A stretch of 64,000 nucleotides of DNA from NCBI GenBank assembly GCA_002491195.1, contig DKVL01000053.1, positions 1 to 64,000 on the forward strand, in the 5' to 3' direction. A program made the translations under genes and the position numbers. Shown here one piece after another: positions 50,745-58,609 of this stretch (positions within the stretch are counted from its first letter, which is position 1; the number at the start of each line of letters is the position of its first letter). The notes beneath the pieces were generated by a model that searched no databases, was not told where the DNA came from, and worked only from the letters and a program-made list of their open reading frames with translations. The stretch comes from Lachnospiraceae bacterium UBA7179. Its GTDB lineage: Bacteria; Bacillota; Clostridia; Lachnospirales; Lachnospiraceae.

Positions 50745-50768
50745 ATTTTGTCCATGCATTTTGTCCAT
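50745..50768. repeat. tandem 11-bp repeat upstream of spoIIIAA
   Basis: ATTTTGTCCAT occurs at 50745-50755 and again at 50758-50768, a 13-base period. It lies 48-71 bases upstream of the spoIIIAA ATG and within the divergent region shared with the LacI gene. A regulator site is possible. Confidence 0.4.
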
Positions 50769-50841
50769 ACCTCAATATATGTCCCAGAATCCAAAATATG
50801 AACACATCTGTCACAAAAAATTGTTTTTTTGCTGCAAGCGG

Positions 50842-50870
50842 TTGAAAACGATTTCCGTATCGTGTAAACT
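50842..50870 (+). promoter_or_regulatory. lacI-type gene promoter with overlapping operator
   Basis: TTGAAA (50842-50847), 17-base spacer, TAAACT (50865-50870). The near-palindrome GAAAACGATTTC (50844-50855), with the central CG typical of LacI-family operators, covers the -35 box, so the gene may repress itself. Confidence 0.5.
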
Positions 50871-50914
50871 AGATTTAAAAGGATAAGGATTTCTTCGAAG
50901 GTGAGTTGTAGATT

Positions 50915-51928
50915 ATGGTAACAATAAAAGATATCGCAAACCGCTTAGGCATTGCCCCCAGTACTGTATCCAAAGGACTAAACGACGCCAATGATATCAG
51001 TCCGGAATTGAAAAAACTGGTGCTGGATACTGCGATCGAGATGGGCTATGTCACCAAACGCATGAAAAAAGAGACCCGAAAGCGTCTCTGTATCTTTGTC
51101 GAAAATATGCAATACGAAAAGCCGGGAGATTTTGGTTTTGACATTATCCTCGGTTTTAAACAGGCCGCATTGCGCGATAACTGGGAAGTCATCGTCACTC
51201 CGATCACTCCGCTGCTGCAGATGCGTGATCCCTACGACCGATACATGGTCAAAAACAGTTTTCATGGCGGCTTTCTGGTTGGTTTTGCGCTGAAAGATCC
51301 CTGGATGACACAGCTTGAAACCACAACAATCCCGACCGTTCTTTTTGACAATTATATCAGAAAGAATCCGAATATCGCCTATGTAGGCACTGACAGCTTT
51401 GAGGGCATCGATCTTGCCATCGACCACCTGACTGCGCTTGGCCACACAAAGATCGCGCTTTTGAACGGCTCTCCAGACTCCATGGTGACGGTCAACCGAT
51501 ATGACGCCTATATCAACAGTATGCAGAATCACCAGCTGAAAGTTGACGAAAATCTGATCGCATATGGCTATTACGTTGAGGAAAGCGCAAAGTACCATCT
51601 GCCAGCTTTGATCGAAAACGGCGCTACTGCCATCCTATGCGGCAATGATCTCTTAGCCGTCGGTGTGATCAGGGAATGTACACAGCTGCACATCAAAATT
51701 CCGCAGGAATTAAGTGTTGTTGGCTTTGACAATCTCCCGATCGCATCAGAGATCTCGCCAACACTGACCACGATCAATCAGGATCGAATCGATTTAGGCC
51801 GGAATTCCTATGCCGCACTTTACTGGCTGATCGCCAAAGTTCCAATATCCAAATCCATGCTGCGTCCGCGTCTGATCGTGCGTGAATCAACCGCTGAAAT
51901 CATCCCTGTTACAACAAAGACCAGGTAG
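50915..51928 (+). CDS. LacI-family transcriptional regulator
   Basis: A 337-residue repressor. The N-terminal helix-turn-helix is MVTIKDIANRLGIAPSTVSKGLND; the hinge follows and the sugar-binding domain shows GTDSFEGIDLAIDHLTALGHTKIALL, ILCGNDLLAVGVIRE and VVGFDNLPIASEISPTLTTINQD. LacI regulators control sugar-use operons, but no such operon is adjacent, so its target may be elsewhere. The ribosome site is weak (GAAGGTGAG about 9 bases upstream). Confidence 0.92.
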   Translation: MVTIKDIANRLGIAPSTVSKGLNDANDISPELKKLVLDTAIEMGYVTKRMKKETRKRLCIFVENMQYEKPGDFGFDIILGFKQAALRDNWEVIVTPITPLLQMRDPYDRYMVKNSFHGGFLVGFALKDPWMTQLETTTIPTVLFDNYIRKNPNIAYVGTDSFEGIDLAIDHLTALGHTKIALLNGSPDSMVTVNRYDAYINSMQNHQLKVDENLIAYGYYVEESAKYHLPALIENGATAILCGNDLLAVGVIRECTQLHIKIPQELSVVGFDNLPIASEISPTLTTINQDRIDLGRNSYAALYWLIAKVPISKSMLRPRLIVRESTAEIIPVTTKTR

Positions 51929-51959
51929 GAAGATTTTTCATTTTCCTGCCTGGTCTTTT
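51916..51959. terminator. bidirectional terminator between lacI-type gene and lysA
   Basis: GACCAGGTAGGAA (51919-51931) pairs with TTCCTGCCTGGTC with one G-U, flanked by A-run and T-run. The stop codon of the LacI gene is inside the stem. It serves both converging genes. Confidence 0.85.
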
Positions 51960-51961
51960 CT

Positions 51962-53233
51962 CTAAAAATCAAACTTTTTATAAATGTCAAAACAATCAAA
52001 AGTCGCGAAGTAATCCTTCGGCGTCTCCGCGCGCCTGATCAGCTGCACGCTTCCATCCTCTTTGAGCAAAAGCTCTGCGGATTTCAATTTGCCATTATAG
52101 TTATATCCCATGGAAAATCCATGCGCACCAGTATCGTGAATGGCAAGATAATCCCCCATCTCAATCTCCGGCAGCATTCTGTCCACCGCAAATTTATCAT
52201 TATTCTCACACAGAGAGCCTGTAATATCATACTTGTGATCACATGGCGCATCCTCCTTGCCCAGCACTGTGATATGATGGTATGCACCATACATCGCTGG
52301 CCTCATGAGATTTACCGCACAGGCATCCACGCCGATATACTCCTTATGGGTATGTTTTTCATGAATTGCTTTCACAACCAGATGTCCATATGGCCCCATC
52401 ATGAACCGTCCAAGCTCCGTGTAGATTGCCACATCACCCATACCGGCAGGCACTAACACCTCCTCGTATACCTTCCGCACGCCCTCGCCGATTATCCTGA
52501 TATCATTCGGCTCCTGTTCTGGTCTGTAAGGAATTCCAATGCCACCCGACAGATTGATGAAACGGATATCTGCCCCTGTTTCCTCTTTCAGCTTTACAGC
52601 CACCTCAAACAATGTCTTTGCAAGTGTGGGATAATACTCATTTGTGACGGTATTGCTCGCCAGAAATGCATGGATTCCAAAATGTTTCACACCTTTTTCC
52701 TTTAAGATCCGAAATCCCTCAAAAAGCTGCTCCGTCGTGAACCCATATTTCGCGTCGCCCGGATTATCCATGATGTCCGTCGTAATCTTGAAGAGTCCGC
52801 CTGGATTATAGCGGCAGGAAATCGTCTCAGGCAGTTTCCCGATGGTCTTTTCCAGAAATTCAATATGGGTGATATCGTCTAAATTGATCGTGGCGCCAAT
52901 CTTTGCAGCGTATGCAAATTCCTCCGCCGGCGTGTCGTTGGAAGAGAACATAATATCTTTTCCCTCCACACCCATCGCACTGCTCAGCATCAGTTCTGTG
53001 AGCGACGAACAGTCACAGCCGCATCCGTACTCACGAAGAATCTGAATCAGAAAGGGATTCGGCGTCGCCTTTACCGCAAAATACTCCTTAAACCCTTTAT
53101 TCCATGAAAAAGCCTCCTTCAAAGCCTGTGCATTCTCTCTGATTCCCTTCTCGTCATAGATATGGAAAGGCGTGGGATAAGTTTTTACAATCTCCTCAAT
53201 CTGCTCCTTCGTAACAAATGCTTTCTTGCTCAT
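51962..53233 (-). CDS. lysA: diaminopimelate decarboxylase
   Basis: A 423-residue PLP enzyme of the alanine-racemase/ODC fold that makes lysine from meso-diaminopimelate. PLP lysine is Lys55 in YFAVKATPNP. Other marks: INLDDITHIEFLE, HFGIHAFLASNT, LSGGIGIPYRP, ELGRFMMGPYGHLV, and SLCENNDKFAVDR with GDYLAIHDTGAHGFSMGYNY. It is the second gene of an operon with a TrmB-type regulator 28 bases upstream. A biosynthetic arginine or carboxynorspermidine decarboxylase is a less likely alternative. Confidence 0.88.
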   Translation of the reverse strand: MSKKAFVTKEQIEEIVKTYPTPFHIYDEKGIRENAQALKEAFSWNKGFKEYFAVKATPNPFLIQILREYGCGCDCSSLTELMLSSAMGVEGKDIMFSSNDTPAEEFAYAAKIGATINLDDITHIEFLEKTIGKLPETISCRYNPGGLFKITTDIMDNPGDAKYGFTTEQLFEGFRILKEKGVKHFGIHAFLASNTVTNEYYPTLAKTLFEVAVKLKEETGADIRFINLSGGIGIPYRPEQEPNDIRIIGEGVRKVYEEVLVPAGMGDVAIYTELGRFMMGPYGHLVVKAIHEKHTHKEYIGVDACAVNLMRPAMYGAYHHITVLGKEDAPCDHKYDITGSLCENNDKFAVDRMLPEIEMGDYLAIHDTGAHGFSMGYNYNGKLKSAELLLKEDGSVQLIRRAETPKDYFATFDCFDIYKKFDF

Positions 53234-53261
53234 TTTTAATCGTTTTACTCCTTTCTCGATT

Positions 53262-53981
53262 TTATTCTCCCTTGGTTAATTGAATTAACTTGATCTCATT
53301 TCTAAGGGAATCTTTAAAAACATTGACAAAATTTTTCTGGCCGCAGTACAGGCAGTTATCTGTCACATTTCCAGTCATCTCGCCTGTAAGGACATAACTC
53401 GAATCCACAATCAGCCTTAACTGTCTGTCCTTTTTGTCCGTCTGATAGATAATACTGCCCTTTATTTCCACAGCTGGCGGATCGCTTACCAGAAGTACTA
53501 CCTTTTTCCCGTCCGCTGCAAGCTGCTCGAGCTGAGGACGAAACTGCTCAAGGTACTCTGTTGGCATGGACAGATAAACCCGGTACTCCACATGCTCCAG
53601 CATATTGTATATCTTATCCATGATATGCCTGTGGCTGCTGATGGTAATATAGCCCTCGGAACTGTCTTGAAGCTGTGGTATCTGTGTTATGAGCTCCTGC
53701 TTTAGCTCTGCCAATTGTCTGATCCTGTTCTCACAGAAATCTTCAATCGCTACTGCTGTATATCTGTTTGTCTCCCCTTCCAGTAAATATGCCGCCCCTT
53801 CTTCCACCAGACTGGCAAGCGCACTATATACATTGGAGCGCGAAATTCCCGTGAGCTTAGACACTTCATATCCCGATAAGTCTTTATTGCGCAGCAGGCA
53901 CAGATAGATATTAGCCTCCTGTCTGGTCAGACCAAACTGTACCAGTTTTTCCATTAACACTCCCAATACAGTATTATCCAT
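53262..53981 (-). CDS. TrmB-family transcriptional regulator
   Basis: A 239-residue regulator starting MDNTVLGVLMEKLVQFGLTR. The winged helix (RQEANIYLCLLRNKDLSGYE, VSKLTGISRSNVYSALASL) is the TrmB domain. The C-terminal half has a PLD-like sensor region (VYLSMPTEYLEQFRPQLEQL, GKKVVLLVSDPPAVEI) and a CLYCGQ pair. It likely controls its own operon with lysA. Start codons at 54035 and 53990 are alternatives. Confidence 0.85.
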   Translation of the reverse strand: MDNTVLGVLMEKLVQFGLTRQEANIYLCLLRNKDLSGYEVSKLTGISRSNVYSALASLVEEGAAYLLEGETNRYTAVAIEDFCENRIRQLAELKQELITQIPQLQDSSEGYITISSHRHIMDKIYNMLEHVEYRVYLSMPTEYLEQFRPQLEQLAADGKKVVLLVSDPPAVEIKGSIIYQTDKKDRQLRLIVDSSYVLTGEMTGNVTDNCLYCGQKNFVNVFKDSLRNEIKLIQLTKGE

Positions 53982-54039
53982 GCGTCCCATCACCCGTTTC
54001 CATACAAAATTCTTTATACATACCTGTTTATACAAATCT

Positions 54040-54220
54040 ACACAAGTCTTTTATGCGGCACTTCCATATAACATTTCTATGCCCATAATACCCAAGGATC
54101 TGTTCCAAAATAACGAACACATCACTTATTTTCTGTAGCTCCTAAGGAACTGGCACGAAATAAGTTACCAATCGTCTTGGGACATCTCCTAACCATCAGC
54201 ATAAAATAGTAGTACTCAAC
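54040..54220 (-). ncRNA. candidate structured RNA upstream of trmB-lysA
   Basis: A strong promoter (54227-54255) places a transcript start near 54220. From there the minus strand can fold as one closed unit: closing stem 54199-54206 with 54049-54056 (TTTTATGC/GCATAAAA), inner stem 54176-54181 with 54091-54096 (CCCAAG/CTTGGG), then 54058-54065-type nested stem 54158-54165 with 54124-54131 (ACTTATTT/AAATAAGT) capped by an AGTTCC/GGAGCT hairpin. No L-box, T-box or other class I know fits. It could be a free-standing RNA or a leader of trmB-lysA. Confidence 0.45.
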
Positions 54221-54226
54221 AGGAAC

Positions 54227-54255
54227 ACTATACTATGTACCGCGAAAAATGTCAA
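54227..54255 (-). promoter_or_regulatory. strong sigma-A promoter before the structured RNA
   Basis: TTGACA (54250-54255, consensus), 17-base spacer, TATAGT (54227-54232). It overlaps the start of the blaR1-type gene's 3' untranslated region and drives the minus strand. Confidence 0.7.
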
Positions 54256-54258
54256 GGT

Positions 54259-56451
54259 CTATTCCATTGGTTCCGCAGATGGCAGTCCTACAGCGCGCCA
54301 CCCTTCGCCCTCCAGGTACTGAAACTTCAGATAAACCATATCCTCATCCCCACCTGATCCGTCAGAATATGTAAATTCGAACAAATATTCCTTTTCATCC
54401 TCCGAATGGCTCACTTCCTTCCCATACAATAAACTGTCGGTGCGCCTGCCAAATTCCTGCCACAGTTCATCGGAATATTCCAATCCCGTCGAAAGTGCGC
54501 AGACTCCAGCATAATCGTGCCTATTGTAAAACGCCGAATAATCGATCAGACATTGTGAGATCTCCCTGCCCGAGTATAGAGAAAATGACTGATAAAAACT
54601 ATCATCCTGTCGCACCAGTTTCGGCAAAGTCGCCTGTTCCGAACGAAAAACATTCCATGTCTGACCACCAGCCTCATAGCACATATTCGCGAGGTCTGGT
54701 CCCGGCCCCCAATACAGCGCTCCATAAGAGTTTCCCTCCAGCGGCAACACATTCTCAGCAGCCCTCCATGTCCGCATCGCCTCGGAAACAACCGGATCAT
54801 ATTTGGAGACAAATCCGTCAAACAACACATAATCCTTCAAAAGCGACGCATCATAAGCAAACAGCTCATCACTTGCAAGATCATAGATATAACTGCCCCC
54901 GTCGGAATATGGATAAGGTCTGATCTCTGCCCTGAGCTGGTGATCGCCATTTTGATATCGATATACAGAAACTTTGCACTCTCCCCCACTCTGCACTGCC
55001 TGACAATTCAGGGCTTTCAAATCAATACTGTGCGCAAACACTTCCTGATTCAGGTCATACTCAAAAAGTCCGCTTGAGATATGGAAAACGATCCTGTCGG
55101 AATCCGCATAATCCAGAGAATAGAACTCCATATCAAACATACTGTTCTCCGCCCACTGCGCCGGATGATGCTCTACAAAACGACGACCAGTAGCATCCTG
55201 AACAGAATCTGCCCCTTCTTTAGGCCCTGAAGCGTCTGTCACGTTGAGAAGGCCGCCGTATGACACGCCTGTCGTATTCTCCGTTTCCTTTGTCATCCCA
55301 GGAACTGTATCCGGCTCTGTCGCAAGGGACTCATCGGTCCTTGCATCTGTCGCACAGGCTGCCGTTGTGAGGACGAGTACCGCCGCTCCTGCTGCCAGCT
55401 TCCAGTGCGCAGCCTTTTTGTAATTCAATATATTTTTAATTCTCTTCATGGTGCTCTCCTCTCCAAATGCCAAAGGACCGGTTGGCAGCTGCCTCTTATT
55501 CGTTGCAAATGCAAGCAGCAGCCTGCTGTATTCCTTTCGCAGTTCAACCGTAAATTGCAAGATAATCTTCTCGTCACAGCTCATCTCCATATCAATACAC
55601 ATCAGATGGTATGCGATCCACACGAAAGGGTGAAACCAATATACCATCACCAGCAGATATGCAAAACCCTTAATCAAATGATCCCTTCTCTTAATATGAT
55701 ATTGCTCATGTGCCAGGATACATTGCTGCTCTGTTTCCCTCAATCGAAACGGCAGATAAATCCTCGGTGAAACAATCCCAATCACAAAAGGAGACCGGAT
55801 TTGATCGCACTCATAGACATTCCCCGAAAGCCGTATGCTATATCGGATTTTTCTTCGGAGCTGCATCTGTGCAATCACAGTATATGACACAAGTGTCAGT
55901 ATTCCGGCAATCCAGACAAATGCCAGGATACCGACCAGACTGCTATCCTGTATTCTAAGCAAAACTTCATTCCAGTATAACTTATCTGCCGCTTTCCTGT
56001 TGGAATTACTAATATGGTTAAAAAACATTTGACCATATGACGTAAGCTCATTATTCCAGTCCCAAAGTTCTACTGGACCTGTATTCCACTTTGTATCGCT
56101 TGTGTCCTTTGCATCTGCTATATTGTTCTGTGTATATCCATACATAGTCTGTTCACCGATGCGATCTGCCATATTTTTGTCAATCATATCCGGGCGGCCT
56201 GCCTCATTCCCCGCCCCAGCTGTCTTTCCATCCATGCTCCCGGCAGGAAACATATTAAAGATACTGATGTCTGAATCAGCCGCAGCCGGAACAACCAGCC
56301 GAAATGCCACCACAAGCCAGAGCGCATATGCAAAACTTCTCGGAAGCCTTCTGATCAACAATCTCACAAACAGTACAACCAAAATAACGATCCCCGCTGT
56401 CAGACTCATCTGCACAATTTTTAAAAACAACACATTGATCATCTGCATCAT
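54259..56451 (-). CDS. BlaR1/MecR1-type M56 sensor peptidase
   Basis: A 730-residue membrane protein. The N-terminal half has membrane helices and the zinc-protease motif HEQYHIKRRDH (His-Glu at about 248-252 of this start) with a downstream Glu in MEMSCDEKI, as in M56 family peptidases that cleave the BlaI repressor. After a further membrane helix (LAAGAAVLVLTTAACA) the exterior half is not a penicillin-binding sensor as in BlaR1; it resembles lipoprotein-like beta domains, so the signal is unknown. The start chosen (56451) follows GGGGGG by 6 bases; GTG at 56472 is possible. It lies 37 bases after blaI. Confidence 0.85.
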   Translation of the reverse strand: MMQMINVLFLKIVQMSLTAGIVILVVLFVRLLIRRLPRSFAYALWLVVAFRLVVPAAADSDISIFNMFPAGSMDGKTAGAGNEAGRPDMIDKNMADRIGEQTMYGYTQNNIADAKDTSDTKWNTGPVELWDWNNELTSYGQMFFNHISNSNRKAADKLYWNEVLLRIQDSSLVGILAFVWIAGILTLVSYTVIAQMQLRRKIRYSIRLSGNVYECDQIRSPFVIGIVSPRIYLPFRLRETEQQCILAHEQYHIKRRDHLIKGFAYLLVMVYWFHPFVWIAYHLMCIDMEMSCDEKIILQFTVELRKEYSRLLLAFATNKRQLPTGPLAFGEESTMKRIKNILNYKKAAHWKLAAGAAVLVLTTAACATDARTDESLATEPDTVPGMTKETENTTGVSYGGLLNVTDASGPKEGADSVQDATGRRFVEHHPAQWAENSMFDMEFYSLDYADSDRIVFHISSGLFEYDLNQEVFAHSIDLKALNCQAVQSGGECKVSVYRYQNGDHQLRAEIRPYPYSDGGSYIYDLASDELFAYDASLLKDYVLFDGFVSKYDPVVSEAMRTWRAAENVLPLEGNSYGALYWGPGPDLANMCYEAGGQTWNVFRSEQATLPKLVRQDDSFYQSFSLYSGREISQCLIDYSAFYNRHDYAGVCALSTGLEYSDELWQEFGRRTDSLLYGKEVSHSEDEKEYLFEFTYSDGSGGDEDMVYLKFQYLEGEGWRAVGLPSAEPME

Positions 56452-56488
56452 TTCCATCCCCCCCAACCACACTTCCCGTCATGTCATC

Positions 56489-56857
56489 TCAATTCATTCC
56501 TTTCACACTTGCATCGATCATTTTTTTAATCTTCTCGGCTTCCTGCTCCGATATTGTCTTTCCGCCGAGAAATGCAGTCAGAAATTCAGGAAGGGAACCG
56601 TCAAACGTCCGCTCCACAAAATATACACTCTCATCCGCCTGTACCCGTTCCTTTGGGATCAATACCTTGACCGTAGCATTCGTATTCTCAATATACCCTT
56701 TGTCACACATTTTCTTGATCTGGGTATAAGTCGTTGACTTCTTCCAGCCCAGTTTCTCCCTGCACAGGCGCACCAGCTCCCCGGAATTCACCGGCGCATA
56801 CTCCCATACAATCAGCATAAAACGATAATCACTGTCGCATAATTTTAGATTTTCCAT
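56489..56857 (-). CDS. BlaI/MecI-family repressor
   Basis: A 122-residue winged-helix repressor. It has LCDSDYRFMLIVWEYAPVNS, LGWKKSTTYTQIKKMCDKGY (recognition helix) and a C-terminal dimerisation helix. BlaI-type repressors are cut by the M56 peptidase encoded next to them, lifting repression. Two perfect 16-base dyads sit just upstream in the promoter. The ligand that triggers release is not evident from this sequence. Confidence 0.9.
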   Translation of the reverse strand: MENLKLCDSDYRFMLIVWEYAPVNSGELVRLCREKLGWKKSTTYTQIKKMCDKGYIENTNATVKVLIPKERVQADESVYFVERTFDGSLPEFLTAFLGGKTISEQEAEKIKKMIDASVKGMN

Positions 56858-56897
56858 TCTTTCGCCTCTTTCCTTATTGAATAAATCACTCTATTGA

Positions 56898-56942
56898 GTC
56901 TATGGTTATAGACCTATCGAAGTTAAGTCTATACTAATAGAC
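56898..56942. promoter_or_regulatory. two BlaI operators overlapping the blaI promoter
   Basis: GTCTATGGTTATAGAC (56898-56913) and GTCTATACTAATAGAC (56927-56942) are perfect 6-base-arm palindromes, 29 bases centre to centre. The minus-strand -35 TTGACA lies at 56949-56954 and the second operator covers the -10 area. This is the expected layout for autorepression by BlaI. Confidence 0.75.
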
Positions 56943-57001
56943 CTGCTCTGTCAATAGATTTTTAAATAGAATCAAATATTTCCTCTGCACGGGTCTGTGC
57001 A

Positions 57002-57044
57002 TAAAAAAAGAGACTGTTTTACTGGCAACAGCCTCTTATTTTTG
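57002..57044. terminator. bidirectional terminator
   Basis: AAGAGACTGTT (57008-57018) pairs with AACAGCCTCTT (57027-57037) with one mismatch, flanked by A-run and T-run. It shares the 16 bases CTGTGCATAAAAAAAG with the terminator at 31325-31340. Confidence 0.75.
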
Positions 57045-57382
57045 CAATCCCTCTAATTCTTCCTGTGACATATAAACCTGTTTATCTTCATCAATTTGAT
57101 ACTGGTCATGATATGTATTGTATGCCCGCAATACTTCGTTTAATTTTTTAGCACTTAATGTGTCCGTCTGCCGCCGATATTTTTCCAATCCCTCATATAA
57201 CTCTACTTTTAATATATTGTCCATCTGTATAAAACTGTCCTTGTCAATAACAGTTTCAAATGGATCATCGCAATATTGTCCACCCCGACAATCCAATATG
57301 GATGCCTCGCCTTTGCAGTCTGTCCTGTATTATTGAATCAAATTTTTAATGAAAGTACCTGCCCTACTTCTAAACTGCTCAT
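57036..57382 (-). pseudogene. partner gene of the Panacea antitoxin, inactivated
   Basis: The ATG at 57382 overlaps the Panacea stop as ATGA. The frame reads MSSLEVGQVLSLKI, a TGA at 57338-57340, then FNNTGQTAKARHPYWIVGVDN in the same frame; after this the frame shifts and part is missing. The 3' part (57036 to about 57265, other frame) reads YCDDPFETVIDKDSFIQMDN and YRRQTDTLSAKKLNEVLRAY to the stop. The parts fit one protein of about 130-150 residues, probably the toxin or a PemK-like strand-rich protein. Two lesions make it dead. Confidence 0.6.
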
Positions 57383-57876
57383 ACTTCCATCCTCTCCAGT
57401 ACTTTAATCATATCTGCATATTGTTCTGCATACTCCTCTTTGCGTGACATCGAATCCATCTTTTGATCTTCTTTACAATAATGTCTATGTTTCTCAATCC
57501 ATTCTGAATCTTCGTGTGATAATTCAATCAATTCATCCAATGACGCACTGTAAAACGCTTTATATATACTATCCAAAAACTTCTTTTCCTGATCTGTAAT
57601 GGAGATGTGTTGACGCCTACGTTCCAACAGTACAGAATATTTTTCCTGAACATTCGGATCAACTGCCCCATTATCATAAGCATAAAATACAGAATCCATC
57701 AAAGGCTCTCCGTATTTTGCAATATAGATATTCTGTGCCATATGCAAATATTTATTTAACCGCGCATTTCCCTCATAAAATTTTCTGCCATTCTGCACAC
57801 GGAGCTTTTTATCAAAAACCTTACGCTCCTTATCCAAACTCAAAATATAGAGAGCTGCGTCAATCCCTCGCAACAT
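57379..57876 (-). CDS. Panacea (DUF4065/SocA-type) antitoxin
   Basis: A 165-residue protein with the Panacea core: ARLNKYLHMAQNIYIAKYGE, LMDSVFYAYDNGAVDPNVQE and KKFLDSIYKAFYSASLDELI, then a charged tail. Panacea domains neutralise many different toxins. GGGAGGAAGG lies just before the ATG. It looks intact while its co-translated partner is broken. It has its own promoter (57914-57942). Confidence 0.82.
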   Translation of the reverse strand: MLRGIDAALYILSLDKERKVFDKKLRVQNGRKFYEGNARLNKYLHMAQNIYIAKYGEPLMDSVFYAYDNGAVDPNVQEKYSVLLERRRQHISITDQEKKFLDSIYKAFYSASLDELIELSHEDSEWIEKHRHYCKEDQKMDSMSRKEEYAEQYADMIKVLERMEV

Positions 57877-57913
57877 AACCTTCCTCCCTTGTTACCTTCC
57901 TATTGTTGTAATC

Positions 57914-57942
57914 AGTATGTCGCACATATGGTCGCATGTCAA
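57914..57942 (-). promoter_or_regulatory. promoter of the Panacea operon
   Basis: TTGACA (57937-57942), 17-base spacer, CATACT (57914-57919) on the minus strand. The spacer carries the repeat TGCGAC-N5-GTGCGAC around CATATG, a candidate autoregulatory site. The -35 box overlaps the HAD gene stop. Confidence 0.55.
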
Positions 57943-58565
57943 GAACAATCCACGATACCAATATTCACATTTTTTTCCTCCAAATAACGCCTCAGTTCCG
58001 CCACATCCCCATAGTACACACACCCGTCCATACCCAGATTCCCGGCGGCTTCTATATTGGCTGGCATGTCATCTATGAAGAAACATTCCTCGGGTTTCAG
58101 GGAAAATGTCTGGAAAAAGTCAAGATATGCTGCCGGTTCCGGTTTGAGCAGTCCATGTTCACAGGAAATCCAGATCCCCTTCATATACGCGATCGACTTG
58201 ATCTGTCTGCCAAAGATCCGAAAACGATGCGATGTATTGGACATCAGATACAGATCGTATCCATTGTGCGCCAGCTCCTCCACCAGCTTTTCCATGGGCG
58301 GATTGGGCGGCTGCACCATGCGATACTCTCTCACAAACCGCTCCACGGTACTGTGCAGATGGTTTGGCACCCTTTTGCACACAGACGCGATCGCATCATC
58401 GTCCGATATGGTTCCCCTGTCCATCTGCAGCCACTCCACGGATGCGCAGAGATGGTTTTTGATCCATCTGAAATCTTCCTCGTTATCTACATATCCATAA
58501 ATATATTCTCTGGCATCATACACCGTAAGCACATTTCCCATATCAAAAACAATATTCTTTATCAT
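57939..58565 (-). CDS. HAD-superfamily hydrolase (YihX-like)
   Basis: A 208-residue HAD phosphatase. The nucleophile motif is FDMGNVLTVYD, with Asn where most HADs have a second Asp, as in YihX-type sugar phosphatases. Others: LYLMSNTSHRF (motif II), GLLKPEPAAYLDFF (motif III Lys) and ECFFIDDMPANIEAAGNLGM (motif IV). Substrate probably a small sugar phosphate. Start taken at 58565 (AAGGAG 6 bases upstream); an ATG one codon earlier is also possible. It is 45 bases after the AraC gene on the same strand. Confidence 0.88.
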   Translation of the reverse strand: MIKNIVFDMGNVLTVYDAREYIYGYVDNEEDFRWIKNHLCASVEWLQMDRGTISDDDAIASVCKRVPNHLHSTVERFVREYRMVQPPNPPMEKLVEELAHNGYDLYLMSNTSHRFRIFGRQIKSIAYMKGIWISCEHGLLKPEPAAYLDFFQTFSLKPEECFFIDDMPANIEAAGNLGMDGCVYYGDVAELRRYLEEKNVNIGIVDCS

Positions 58566-58609
58566 CATTCTCTCCTTCACACAACATCCGCTGATTGAAA
58601 AAAAGGTGT

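Noticed and set aside
50698..50914. Sigma-E promoter for spoIIIAA
   Set aside because: ATATATT and CATGG-like strings are present but spacing and -10 match are poor.
54040..54220. Lysine riboswitch (L-box) or T-box before lysA
   Set aside because: None of the conserved L-box helices or the T-box specifier/antiterminator sequence could be found; kept only as an unclassified structured RNA.
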